Assembly: GCF_000003815.2 (NCBI RefSeq) | Contig: NC_049979.1 | Coordinates: 26,207,213 to 26,271,212, forward strand | DNA from: Branchiostoma floridae | Taxonomy: Eukaryota; Chordata; Leptocardii; Amphioxiformes; Branchiostomatidae | DNA: 64,000 nucleotides | Direction of reading: 5' to 3' | Part shown: positions 1 through 10,745 of the stretch, in pieces | Position numbering within the stretch: the stretch's first letter is position 1 | Layout: each line of letters starts with the position of its first letter | Translations under genes and position numbers: made by a program | The notes under the pieces: generated by a model | The model's input: only the letters and a program-made list of their open reading frames with translations | What the model was told of the DNA's origin: nothing | The model's database searches: none

Positions 1-3000
1 TGGAATGTCTGGAGTCAGGGGCGGCCAGGGGGGACGAGGGGACTCCCATCTTTGGAGCAGTCTGCAGAGGTGAGTGGTGTAGTGCTTTTACAGAGTCAAA
101 TTTCAATTTGGAGGATAGATGTACTGATGCACCTAACTGAACAGTGTCGATTCACAGGAAAACATTTTAGCCTGGGTACCATCCTCCGTAGTAGTAGTAA
201 CTGCTGGTGAAATCTTTTTGCTTGCTGAGACTCAGCCAGCAGTTACCACTTAGGATGGTACACAGGCTACAATACTGCACACACACACAAAAAAATAAAG
301 TAGAACATCAGCAAAACCCAACACAAGTACTATATAGGTGTGCCAGTGTGCTCAGTCAGAAAGTGCACAGCTCTAACTCTTGGTGCTTCAGTACATATGC
401 ATCCAGTATTTTAAGCCTAAACATATTCTATTAAGGTGATTAAAATAAACATAGAAACATCTCCTGTATGATAAAGTGACTATGTGACACGTTGTCCCCT
501 CCACAGGAGGCCAGTGGGCCTGGCTAGCCAGAGGAGCTTCCCTGGAGGTGATCAACACCCAGACTGGTTAAGATAAAACATAGAAACATCCCCCTTTATG
601 ATAAAGTGACTGTATGACATGTTACCTCCCACAGGAGGCCAGTGGGCTTGGTTAGCCAGAGGATCCTCCCTAGAGGTAATCAACACCCAGACTGGTTAAG
701 ATAAAATGTGGAAACATCCCCTGTATTATACAGTGACTGTGACATGTTACCTCCCACAGGAGGCCAGTGGGCCTGGCTAGCCAGAGGATCCTCCCTGGAG
801 GTGATCAACACCCAGACTGGTTAGGATAAATGTAGAAACCTCCCCTGTATTATACACTGACTGTATGACATGTAACCCTCCACAGGAGGCCAGTGGGCCT
901 GGCTAGCCAGAGGAGCCTCCCTGGAGGTGATCAACACCCAGACTGGTTAAGATAAAATGTAGAAACCTCCCCTGTATTATACAGTGACTGTGACATGTTA
1001 CCCCCCACAGGAGGCCAGTGGGCCTGGCTAGCCAGAGGAGCCTCCCTGGAGGTGATCAACACCCAGACTGGGGTCAGACAAGGGGCGTGGTGCTTCGGGA
1101 AGTCTCAGAAGGATCCGCTGGTAAACTTCTCAAGTTATTTCCCTCTTGAAATGAAAAATCATCACTGTGTATTTGTGTAGTTTCTGTTAGGATTCAATTT
1201 CATGGTAAAGGGGAAAAGGATATAAGTTTGCTATTGAAACAATTCGAAGTACAGAAGTAAATAAGAAATATAACAGAACTGCATATTCAGGGCGTCATTG
1301 GTAGAACAGCATAAACAAAGCCTTTTTATATTATCTTCAACATTGTGATAGTAACTTAAATTTACAGGTTTTGTAGTTCATTACATTGAAATTAACCAAA
1401 GGACTATCAATTTGATACAAATGTAGATTTATTTCTTGTGTTTTGGGCGGGTCAATTTTTGGTTGTGAAAGCATTTACGGTAATGTGATGTGTTGTTTTT
1501 ACAGGTAACCATCAGCTGTGTTAAGGAGTATGACTATCAGAAATCTGTCAAGCTTCTGGTGGGTCTCCAGACTGGGGGAGGGCGGGGCATGGTCTGTGTG
1601 CTGGACCCTAACATCAGTAAGGTCATCAGGGCAGTGGACTTCCCTCAGAAGGTTTGTTTGTTTGTTTGTTTGTTTGTTTGGTGGGGCTCCAGACTGGGGG
1701 AGGGCGGGGCATGGTCTGTGTGCTGGACCCTAACATCAGTAAGGTCATCAGGGCTGTGGACTTCCCTCAGAAGGTTTGTTTGTTTGTTTGTTTGTTTGTT
1801 TGTTTGGTGGGACTCCAGACTGGGAGTGGGCGGGGCATGGTCTGTGTGCTGGACCCTAACATCAGTAAGGTCATCAGGGCTGTGGACTTCCCTCAGAAGG
1901 TTTGTTTGTTTGTTTGTTTGTTTGTTTGTTTGTTTGGTGGGGCTCCAGACTGGGGGAGGGCGGGGCATGGTCTGTGTGCTGGACCCTAACATCAGTAAGG
2001 TCATCAGGGCTGTGGACTTCCCTCAGAAGGTTTGTTTGTTTGTTTGTTTGTTTGTTTGGTGGGGCTCCAGACTGGGGGAGGGCGGGGCATGGTCTGTGTG
2101 CTGGACCCTAACATCAGTAAGGTCATCAGGGCTGTGGACTTCCCTCAGAAGGTTTGTTTGTTTGTTTGTTTGTTTGTTTGTTTGTTTGTTTGTTTGTTTG
2201 TTTGTTTGTTTGTTTGGTGGGGCTACAGACTGGGGGAGGGCGGGGGATGGTCTGTGTGCTGGACCCTAACATCAGTAAGGTCATCAGGGCAGTGGACTTC
2301 CCTCAGAAGGTTTGTTTGTTTGTTTGTTTGTAAAGCTGTTTCTACTGTGCTTGAAATAATATTCAATGACCTGTTATTGGCTAAGAATAATTAGTACATC
2401 AATCTTTCTTCCTTGATTGAAGTGTACATGTTCTATCAGATGATTATGTTTAGGTGCAATGCTTTTTGCAAAAGGAAATGTTCTGCATTTGCTTGCAAAT
2501 GTGGACTTCTGCATCTAGTTCTCACCCTTGTGTTCCCACTGATCAGGTGACCTCAGTTGAACCAATCACCAATGTGGGCGGGGTCATGACCCCAAAGGGT
2601 TTCCTCAGCGACCAGCTCTACAAGTTCTTCTTCGGCATCGTTGCCGTGGGAACCGTTGGCGGCCACACCTACCTGGTCGACATGGCAACAGACCATGAGG
2701 AGGAGTCAGACGAGGTCAACCTGAACCACCTGGAGGTCATCACCATGGAAACCAGGGACCTAGCATCCAAGAGAGAAAACGCTCTACACAGAGGAAAACT
2801 CTTCTGTTTAGATATCACTGGTACATGATTCTATATGTTTCAATTGTTAGAAGTTTCTTAGATGTTTGCCACAAAGTTCATGGTTTTTGTTATGTATTCT
2901 GTGTAGAATATATGACAGTTGTGTAGATAGACTCCTATTATATCACTTTCATTTTCAATGTTGGCAAGTTCATTTGCATCTTTGTTATTGATGTCCATTA

Positions 3001-4658
3001 TCATCATCATCTTGGCTGCATATCAGATTCATTTGTGCTTAGGCAAACTGTCTCTCCTCTGTCTCCAGACGTTGCACCCCTCGTGTCCATATCCTATCTT
3101 TGCAAGGTCTCATCATATAAGTATAAATACATGTATCTCATCCCATACTGCATTGACTTATAGACTTAGTAGTATGGTGGCCTAAAACAAGTAATAGAAG
3201 CTGCCATACGTTGTATCCTATAGTATATTGTTATTGAATAAGTAAAATTAATTTCATGCAATGCTAAGATTTGCGCAACTGAATCTGTGTTTTCCGTCTT
3301 CTTTCTCACAGCTGACTGCCACAGAAGGGGAACTTTCTACTACCGCACACCAGACGGGAAAAACATCAACAGCTTTTATTCCTGTAAGTTTCATTGTGCA
3401 TCCTTGCAAGTAATGGTATGTGTTCATGATCATAACATATGGTCTTGAATCTGTGAAGTGCCCTGGAGTACAATGTATTCGGTAAGGCTTCCACAGAATA
3501 CAAGATTTTATTCTGTTTACCTCTTATTGGTTCCCTTGCGTTACCAAGTGTTGCCATAATTGGACAAGTTAGAAAAAGAAAATACCTCCGAAATCCATAA
3601 TTTGCATTTTGTAATTTTTCAATTTGCTTCTGTAGTATTAAACTTGAATCTGTATATTTCCAGCCAACGTTGTTGTGAGTTCTCTGCAGTTCCTCAAGAG
3701 AACAGGAACTCTGGCTGTGGGCTACAACTTTGGGCAGTTCCAGCTGTGGAGGCTGTCGGGACCTGGACTGGAGTAAGTGTTTAGGGTAGGGTTAGGGGTT
3801 AAGATTAGGGTTAGGGGGTAGGGGTAGGGTTAGTTCCTGAAGAGAACAGGAACTCTAACTGTGGGCTACAACTTTGGGGCAGTTCCAGCTGTGGAGACTG
3901 TCGGGACCTGGACTGGAGTAAGTGTTAGGGGTGGGGTTAGGGTTAGGTGTTAGGGGTAGGGTTAGGGTTAGGGTTAGGGTTAGGGGTAGGGTTAGGGTTA
4001 GGGTTAGGGTTAGGGGTAGGGTTAGGGTTAGGGTTAGGGTTAGGGTTAGGGGTTAAGATTAGGGGTAGGGGTAGGGGTGGGGGGGTAGGGGTAGGGTTAG
4101 GGTTAGGGTTAGGGATAGTGTGATGGGACCTGGACTGGAATAAGTGTTAGGGTTAAGATTAGGGGTTGGGGTAGGGGTAGGGTTAGTTTGTGAAGAGAAC
4201 AGGAACTCTGGCTGTGGGCTACAACTTTGGGCAGTTCCAGTTGTGGAGACTGTCGAGCCCTGGACTGGAGTAAGCTGCATTCATACATTGTCACCTCCAT
4301 GAAAATGGAGGTATAGTTTATCTGGGCATGTTTAAGTGCATGCTGTGTGTCCGGTGCTGCATCTCCTGAATGTTTAATTTGAGTGATTGCGACATTATTT
4401 TGTATGTCCGACCATTTCCCAAACCATATCCGGTTGCTTGAGTAACTGCTACTTGGCGTACCTTTCTACCTGTATGTCTAACCTTCATCAAAAAATAACC
4501 AGACAGTTTCCGTAATATTTAATCTTGTTTATCCCCACAGTTTCAGCAGTAACATAGAGAACAGCACATCGGCTGTGACACATTTCGCCTACCAGGAGCC
4601 AGAGAACGATCCTGGGAACTACTGCTACCTCCGGGTGGCCAGGGGACCTCTACCTACT
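1..4658 (+). CDS. AHCTF1: AHCTF1/ELYS nucleoporin, N-terminal beta-propeller exons (partial)
   Basis: Seven exons join with consistent phases: <1-69, 1011-1120, 1505-1651, 2547-2820, 3312-3383, 3664-3772 and 4541-4658 (runs into a gap). The product resembles the N-terminal seven-bladed propeller of ELYS, the protein that seeds nuclear pore assembly on chromatin and kinetochores. Recognised blocks are LEVINTQTG, VKEYDYQKS, SKVIRAVDFP followed by VTSVEPITNVGG, KRTGTLAVGYNFGQFQLW, and FAYQEPENDP, each with a clear counterpart at the same order in vertebrate ELYS. The true start codon lies left of the window. The propeller blade count and all of the helical and AT-hook parts are missing after the gap at 4659, and nothing further right resembles ELYS. 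Three of the introns contain tandem copies of the adjoining exon border, described separately. The identification is strong; completeness is not. Confidence 0.88.
507..1010 (+). repeat. Four tandem copies of the 5' end of AHCTF1 exon 1011-1120 with acceptor
   Basis: The unit is about 125 bp. Exon-like parts lie at 507-566, 635-694, 760-819 and 886-945, each after a CCACAG or CCCACAG acceptor, and the genuine exon is the last copy. Each copy stops matching right after CAGACTG, where a GTTAAG or GTTAGG could act as donor. Every exon-like part is exactly 60 nt, open, and begins and ends in phase 1 like the real exon start. Confidence 0.85.
1652..2335 (+). repeat. Five tandem copies of the 3' part of AHCTF1 exon 1505-1651 with donor and (GTTT)n
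   Basis: Copies of the last 81 nt of the exon lie at 1693-1773, 1819-1899, 1949-2029, 2071-2151 and 2229-2309, each followed by a GTTTGT donor and a run of GTTT of variable length. In each copy CTCCAG (CTACAG in the last) precedes ACTGGG, so an acceptor-like AG also exists. All five 81-nt parts are open in phase 0. A few substitutions distinguish the copies, so they are not a simple assembly duplicate. Confidence 0.85.
3773..4280 (+). repeat. TTAGGG telomere-like intronic array with copies of AHCTF1 exon 3664-3772
   Basis: Directly after the donor GTAAGT the intron becomes TTAGGG/TAGGGG-type DNA, with perfect runs of up to about five TTAGGG units. Interspersed are further copies of the exon 3' end plus donor at about 3832-3925 and 4188-4276, and a shorter one at about 4122-4150. 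The 3832 copy carries an extra G in the GGGGCAG stretch, which breaks its frame. So the telomere-like sequence forms the intronic half of a junction-spanning tandem repeat. Confidence 0.85.
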
Positions 4659-4758
4659 NNNNNNNNNNNNNNNNNNNNNNNNNNNNNNNNNNNNNNNNNN
4701 NNNNNNNNNNNNNNNNNNNNNNNNNNNNNNNNNNNNNNNNNNNNNNNNNNNNNNNNNN
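4659..4758. other. Assembly gap (100 N) inside AHCTF1
   Basis: A run of exactly 100 N interrupts an open AHCTF1 exon. The round size suggests a gap of unknown true length. The rest of the gene should lie in or beyond it but is not seen to the right. Confidence 0.95.
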
Positions 4759-5402
4759 ATGTATAAAGAGGTGGTCACTTGTACAATTTTGACTCAGTTC
4801 TACTGACATCCTACACCCAGTTTAAGGACAGTTACATAACCTTCTGTGTCATTCCTGGTATACGATAGACGATATTTTGCATAGAGGCAGCAACATGAGA
4901 TGGTCTTTGCTGAATCAGAACATACACAGTTACACACTCTCTTGATGCCTGGAATCTATGGGCCTCCTCTCTGAGTAATCTGTGTTCGATCTCTGTTAGA
5001 TTTTACAAATTACCCGCGCCGCCTACGACACTCGCTTTTCACTACATGTACATGTGTACGTAGTATGACTGTTACAATACATTGTCGAAATATGTTGAAA
5101 TGTTTGAAGTACCAACTACGGTGAAGACACACAAACACTTAGTTTGCATCCATTCATTTTATATACCACCTACTGTATAACAACATGGTGGTAGAAAAGT
5201 ATCACAGTGACTGTACTACGCATTCAGAGAGTAGATACGGTTAGATCAGTGACAGTTGATCATGCCGGCAATGTCAAAGTCAAAAGTGCTAGTACCGTAG
5301 TAGTCTGTTCTGTCCGTTTGTAGCACCCTTGCCGAGTAACCACTAAGTGGGTTTCCGACTGACGGTTGGTAGATCTGCCTGGTTTTCCATTACAGTATGC
5401 GA
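4759..5402. other. No gene seen
   Basis: AT-rich sequence between the gap and the first MITE; no convincing exon on either strand. Confidence 0.5.
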
Positions 5403-5405
5403 TTA

Positions 5406-5774
5406 GGCCACACCAATTTAATTTCTTGGTTCACGGATTTTTTCATAAAAAATATGGAGCGAGAGGGCAAAATAAAAATAAAAATAAAAATTGTAAAATG
5501 GTTGGGGTAAAGGTAACGGCTAATCCAAAACATAAAGAAAAAAAGTTTTCAGCTTGAAAAAAGTACAAAAACACTATTATTGTACAGTAACAGCACCTGT
5601 ACCCACACTTTAAGGAGCTTACAATATAAAAGCCAATTTGCTACACCAAAAAGTTGTTGAATGGTTTCATTAATGATGAAAATTTGCTGAGTGGTAATTT
5701 TTATTTATTTATTTTTTTTTCCAAAAAATAGGAGCAAGCGAATCTGTGAACCAAGAAATTAAATTGGTGTGGCC
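5406..5774. mobile_element. Harbinger-type MITE, copy 1
   Basis: A 369-bp element with terminal inverted repeats beginning GGCCACACCAATTTAATTTC and ending in its complement. It is flanked by a 3-bp direct repeat TTA (5403-5405 and 5775-5777). A TWA target duplication with GG-starting termini is typical of PIF/Harbinger elements. There is no transposase, so it is a non-autonomous copy. It is about 95% like the copy at 8188-8555 by eye. Confidence 0.85.
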
Positions 5775-6104
5775 TTACAGTGCAGTACTGTAAATGCATT
5801 TAATTTTGCCGGATGGCGCACCACTGCAAACACTCCATTTTCCCTCTACCGCAAAATCAAATCCGCAAGCATAAAATAACACATTTACAGTAAGTACATT
5901 CAATTTGGTACTGGTATTACGATCAAGGATATTACCCTGCCCCTGTTGGCAGTGTTCCCCAGTCTCCTATTTTACATACTTGGGGAAAATACAAAAAAAT
6001 GTAGGTGACCCTCATACAGGAGTTCCTCATGCTCATAAAATAGAATAAGAATAAACAAATAAATAAACAACGTCTGGACTAACTCTTGTTCATTTTTTTC
6101 ATCA

Positions 6105-6594
6105 CTGAGCCAATAAGAAGGATTTCGAGGTGTTCACCATCGGGAACATATATTGAGAATATATCACACCTGCGATCCTAAACAGGAGGTCTTAAATGCT
6201 TGAAATCAAACAAAACGAATAACATCTTATTACATGTCCAAACTAAGTGTTGTTCATATTTTCATCACAGAGCCAATAAGAAGTATTTTGAGGTGTTCAC
6301 CATCGGCAACATGCTGCATGAGATGTATCGCACCTGTGATCCTCAACAGGAGTTCCTCATACTTACATGACTTGTATAGAATAAAAAATTTTTAAAACGT
6401 TTAGACTAACTGTTGTTCACGTTTTCCTCCACAGAGCCAATAAGAAGTATTTCGAGGTGTTCACCTTCGGAAACATGCTCCATGAGATGTACCGCACCTG
6501 CGATCCTCAGCAGGAGTTCCTTGTGCTCAAAATCAAACAAAACAGCGAAACAACATCATAATTTATCAAACGTCTTGTTCATGTTTCCTCACAG
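6105..6594 (+). repeat. Tandem copies of the acceptor and start of exon 6595-6736
   Basis: Three upstream copies begin near 6110, 6271 and 6434, in units of about 160 bp. Each holds the intron end, an acceptor and about 90 nt of exon (AGCCAATAAGAAG through CAGGAGTTCCT). The first copy has lost the acceptor (CATCACTGAGCC); the other two keep CACAG. Confidence 0.85.
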
Positions 6595-6736
6595 AGCCAA
6601 TAAGAAGTATTTCGAGGTGTTCACCATTGGAAACATGCTCCATGAGATGTACCGCACCTGTGACCCTCAACAGGAGTTTCTGGCCCTCAACCTCCGGTCC
6701 ATCCTCCACAACCTCGGCATGCTCAAGGCACAGTGA
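6595..6736 (+). CDS. Last coding exon of an unidentified plus-strand gene
   Basis: After a TCCTCACAG acceptor the exon reads in phase 1 and encodes NKKYFEVFTIGNMLHEMYRT, then CDPQQEFLALNLRS and a final LGMLKAQ before TGA at 6734-6736. Conservation of the reading frame in the upstream copies and the dense, stop-free coding pattern support a real exon. I do not recognise the family. It is not ELYS, whose C terminus is AT-hook rich. Upstream exons are not visible between 4759 and the array, so they are in the gap or too diverged. The 3' UTR probably runs through the CCAAT-type repeats that follow. Confidence 0.6.
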
Positions 6737-7085
6737 TTGGTGGGTGACTGTCATGTGACCTGTTTTCATTGGTCGATAGCTGCAAAGCACCACCATTATC
6801 ACCATCTTAACTATCATATAACATCAACACCTGATTTCATTGGTTGAAAGCTTCAGTCAGCAGCTATCATTGGTTGAAAGCTGCCACGCCCAGTCATGTG
6901 ACATTAAAACCTGTTCCTATTGGATGAAAGTTTCAAAGCATGTTACCTTGAAACCCAATTTCATTGGTTGAAAGCTACTGTGCCCTGTGACCTTCAAACC
7001 TGTTTCTATTGGTTGAAAGTTTCAAAGCCTGATCATGTTACCTTAAAGCCTTATTTTATTGGTTGACAGCTGTAAAGATTTGTAG
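6737..7085 (+). repeat. Degenerate ATTGGTTGAAAG minisatellite
   Basis: About seven units of 45-60 bp contain ATTGGTTGAAAG or close variants (for example at about 6838, 6868, 6919, 6963 and 7008), with alternating GTGACCTTNAAACC segments. It begins right after the stop codon, so it probably forms 3' UTR. ATTGG is an inverted CCAAT box; functional meaning is unknown. Confidence 0.7.
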
Positions 7086-7324
7086 GAAGACTTCATGCTT
7101 TGTGTGTATGGTTGGTCTCTCATTTATCAGTAGCTTTATCATTGTGTCTTTCAAAGGCTTGTTTAGTTTCCTTGAGAATGATACCACATTTGTAATGATT
7201 AATGGCACAAGCACCATACCCCCCCTGTAGATGATTATGTGGCTTGTTTATTCTGATAACTGCATAACACACAAATTTTGTACACTATAGTGCATAAGAC
7301 CAGACTTACAGGATTGATCTATTT

Positions 7325-7565
7325 ACATGTACATTGGATTGGATTGGTTCTTAAACATGTTTGAGGTGTAGCTCTCCCAAACATGGGACCTACGACTTAA
7401 CGTCCCCTTCGAGAGGACATCCCTAAAATGTTAGGTAAAAATGTACTCACTTTTTCTTTATCAATAGAGTGAGGAAATAGCTATAAAATGCCTTACTCAA
7501 GGGCTGAATATTCGGACCTACTGGGGAGTCGAACCCAGGACCTTTAGTTTCTACATGACATTGTA
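7325..7565 (-). mobile_element. tRNA-derived SINE, minus strand
   Basis: Read on the minus strand it contains GGTCCTGGGTTCGACTCCC, a Pol III B-box, followed by a central block with GGGATGTCCTCTCGAAGGGG and GACGTTAAG, then a GGTCCCATGTTTGGGAGAGC segment. This layout resembles metazoan SINEs with a conserved central domain. A-box and exact ends were not resolved. Confidence 0.55.
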
Positions 7566-8187
7566 ATCCTGCAGCCATACATGTACATTTCCGTGCGTCT
7601 AGCTAAATTGAAGTGGCGGTAGCCTTTTAGCGGTGGGTGCGTTGTCGATACACGTTAAGCCTGATGTTGAGGCGGGTATAATGTGAACCATTTGCTAACC
7701 TGATCCCAGCCACAACCTCGTGATCAATACAACTTATCCGGATCAATACAGGTGAAAGAAACGGGACAGCCAGGGAAACCAGATGAATTGGGGTGTAAGG
7801 CAGGTATATTTGTCATCATGGGCTGTATGACAAACATGGGAAATTCAATACGTTGTACAGTAACTATTATGTAAGGCGTCCTTCCAGCACTGAGCATTGA
7901 GCGACCATATAAAGGCAAAAATTGGATTTGATTTTATAATTTGAACATGTTGTAAAAGTATGATTTAAAAGACAGCAATGCATACAAAACCAAAAAAAAT
8001 GGCTCTTTAAATATGTGTGTGTTACTTTTTTTTTGTTACACAGCAGTCGCAACCTGGTCACAGCCTCTAGTAGAAAGGAAATGTAAGCACAGTAACACCA
8101 CTAATCTGTCAATGTTACCAATTTAAGATGTACAAAATATATTTATTCAAATTGGAATCAGTAGGATAATATTGTTTTGCATTTTAA

Positions 8188-8555
8188 GGCCACACCAATT
8201 TAATTTCTTGGTTCACGGATTTTTTGATAAAAAATATGGAGCGAGAGTGCGAAATAAAAATAAAAATAAAAATTGTAAAATGGTTGGGGTAAAGGTAACG
8301 GCTAATCCAAAACATAAAGAAAAAAAGTTTTCAGCTTGAAAAAAGTACAAAAACACTATTTTTGTACAGTAACAGCACCTGTACCCACACTTTAAGGAGC
8401 TTATAATATAAAGGCCAATTTGCTACACCAGAAAGTTGGTGAATGGTTTCATTAATGGTGAAAATTTGCTGAGTGGTAATTTTTATTTTTATTTTTTTTC
8501 CCAAAAAAATAGGAGCGAGCGAATCCGTGAACCAAGAAATTAAATCGGTGTGGCC
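8188..8555. mobile_element. Harbinger-type MITE, copy 2
   Basis: A 368-bp sister of the 5406-5774 element with the same termini. It is flanked by TAA on both sides (8185-8187 and 8556-8558). The right terminus has one mismatch (AAATCGG against AAATTGG). Confidence 0.85.
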
Positions 8556-8702
8556 TAATACTGAAGAATTGTATGCTTATCTGGAATTCTTAATTATATG
8601 TGTCAGATACATGTACATGCATTTTATGGTGACCACAGTTTAAACAGTGAATGTTTGTGTTTATAAACTGACTTACAGTGTTGTCTGTTAACTCCACCAC
8701 GT

Positions 8703-8757
8703 CACTACTTGTGTACAGCATTGTGTTTAATAAACACAATGCTGTACACAAGTAGTG
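8703..8757. repeat. Perfect 27-bp inverted repeat with AATAAA at its centre
   Basis: Two 27-bp arms starting CACTACTTGTGTACAGCATT pair perfectly around a single A. AATAAA occupies 8729-8734, exactly at the hairpin tip. It could be a foldback in the 3' UTR of the plus-strand gene ending at 6736, or an unrelated palindrome. Confidence 0.85.
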
Positions 8758-9065
8758 ATATGTTTCATCATGTTTTCAATGTTGTTGTCATCTTGTGTGT
8801 GTAACACATCGTTGTAACTGTACTGTGTGTAAATCCATTGTATTATCCATGTCTGTTTTAACAAATCAAAATATCAAAATCCTTTACAACAGATAGACAG
8901 ATAAATTGCAAACATTCAAAAATTGTTTGTTTTATGATAATAAAACAGTGACAACCCACCCCATGATCAGTACTACACACTGATCATGACAGGCGGCATT
9001 GATGTTGATATATTACATACTAGATAAAGAGAATAAAGATGATGATATCGACTTTTCAAAAGTAA

Positions 9066-9165
9066 NNNNNNNNNNNNNNNNNNNNNNNNNNNNNNNNNNN
9101 NNNNNNNNNNNNNNNNNNNNNNNNNNNNNNNNNNNNNNNNNNNNNNNNNNNNNNNNNNNNNNNNN
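9066..9165. other. Assembly gap (100 N)
   Basis: A run of 100 N, true size unknown. Confidence 0.95.
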
Positions 9166-9184
9166 ACTTTAAGAAGCCCAATTG

Positions 9185-9613
9185 GTTGAAAGGTTTATTA
9201 CTAGTGCTCACACTTGTGTGTGGTAAACGCCAGGTATTGTACTGTGTGTGATACGTATACATGTACATGTATAAGTAGTTAAGCTGTTAACTCACACTTG
9301 AGTGTAGTGACGTCAGGTTTTAAGTTATAATACAAATGTATATAACTGTTACAGTTGTACTCACAGCGTAGTGACACCAGGTTGTACTGTGTGTGATGCT
9401 TACGTGTATAAGTAGTTAAACTGTTAACTCACACTTAAGCATAGTGAATGCCAGGTTGTAAGTTTAAGAAGTACTGTACTCACATTGAGCGTAGTGAACG
9501 CCAGGTTAAACTTTGTGTGATGCTTATAATACATGTGTAAGTAGTTAAACTGTTAGTGTTAACTCACACTTGAGTGTAGTAAACGCCAGGTTGTAAGAGT
9601 ATGAAGTACTCAC
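9185..9613 (-). repeat. Tandem copies of the exon end and donor of the 9614-9926 gene
   Basis: The plus strand repeatedly reads ACTCACANTTGAGYGTAGTG then AACGCCAGG. On the minus strand this is the end of the exon (CCTGGCGTTCACTAC) followed by a GTGAGT donor. About six degenerate copies fall at about 9208-9235, 9290-9320, 9360-9385, 9428-9455, 9478-9508 and 9560-9590, in units of roughly 50-85 bp. Confidence 0.75.
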
Positions 9614-9926
9614 ATTTGAGCGTAGTGAACGCCAGGTTGTAGGTCTCCCGTTTGATCCTGTCGTCCCTGAAGGGGATCCTGGGCACCTCTCCGTCCCCCC
9701 TCCGTGCGTACCTGATCACCTCCTTGTCCCGGTCCACCTTGGGCAGCAGGCTCTCGAACACCTGGCTGGCGTGCAGGTACACCTGGTGAGGGTACTCCGT
9801 GGGCTGTTTGGAGGAGGGCGAGATGTTGGGCAGGCTGTGAGCACGCAGCTCCGTCGGAGAGTGTCTCCTCAAGATGTTGTCCGTCACGTTAAAGTTCCTC
9901 TGCAGTTTTCCCGACGCGAAATCCAT
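9614..9926 (-). CDS. First coding exon of an unidentified minus-strand gene
   Basis: The exon starts at ATG (9926-9924) with MDFASGKLQRNFNVTD, continues through SLPNISPSSKQPTEYPHQV and RRGDGEVPRIPFRDDRIKRE, and ends YNLAFTTLK at a good GTGAGT donor. An in-frame upstream ATG (9953) would add nine residues, MERCVETKR. The high-GC, stop-free composition contrasts with the AT-rich flanks. No family recognised. The remaining exons would lie left, in the gap at 9066-9165 or beyond. It is divergent to TMEM237, so a shared promoter region near 10 kb is possible but not shown. Confidence 0.65.
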
Positions 9927-10334
9927 CCTTTTTGTCTCAACACACCTTTCCACAAGTTTTTAAACTTGTCTGAAATGCAGACGATGTCGTTTTACTTGTA
10001 GAATCACAGTAAGTACTTTCACTCCTCTGTTTGGGCAAAAAGTGACCTCGCCACGATTCCTAAATTACAGCAATGTTGCTTCTTGCAGAATTGTCGTCGG
10101 AAGAGCACTTCCACCCCTATGTGAACTCTTCCAATAAGCAGGCAATGCTGCTACTTGTAGAGCTGCTGTTGGTAGAGTGGTTCCCGGACCTCTGCGTTAG
10201 TCGGTGCGTGTTGGCCTACACATCTGACGTTGGTGGCCTGTATGGAGGCAGACAATTGAATCAGCGTCACTCGCCATTTGCATAACCCTGTTAGGGTGAG
10301 CACAGTGTGTACGCAGCGCAGGCCACAGGATAGG

Positions 10335-10700
10335 CCACAGGAGCACTGCTAAAAATAGCACTGAAACAAACCCTACCAACCTTTCATATTCTGCAACTCC
10401 ACCTCAAAAGAAATGATCCATCAAAAACTCAATCCTTTAAGACTTGCCTTCAAAACCATGTACTGCTCACAACAGGTCAGCCGCCTGCCAAAAATAGCAC
10501 GGAAACAAACCCTACCAACCTTTCATATTCTGGAACCACCTCGAGAGGGAAATGAATGACTCCATCAATTTCTCAATCATTCAAAACCATGTACTGCTCA
10601 CAACAGGAGTGCTGTCAAAATTTGCACGGAAACAAACGCCTATAATTTACCTTTCAGATTCTGCAACCAGCTCAAAAGAGAAAAGAAATTGTGTGCAAGA
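10335..10700. repeat. Three degenerate tandem units of about 130 bp
   Basis: Units at about 10350, 10490 and 10610 share GCACGGAAACAAACCCTACC, TTTCATATTCTG and ACCATGTACTGCTCACAACAG. No coding role seen. Confidence 0.7.
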
Positions 10701-10745
10701 TGTGTGCATATGTTTCTGTCTAGCTTATTACTGATCTATCCTTCA

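Noticed and set aside
1490-2394. Single long ORF through the AHCTF1 exon and its duplicates
   Set aside because: It reads through intronic (GTTT)n DNA, giving FVCLFVCL-type protein; the exon border at 1651 is well supported.
3773-4150. A chromosome end
   Set aside because: TTAGGG runs are short, interrupted, inside a gene intron and mixed with exon copies.
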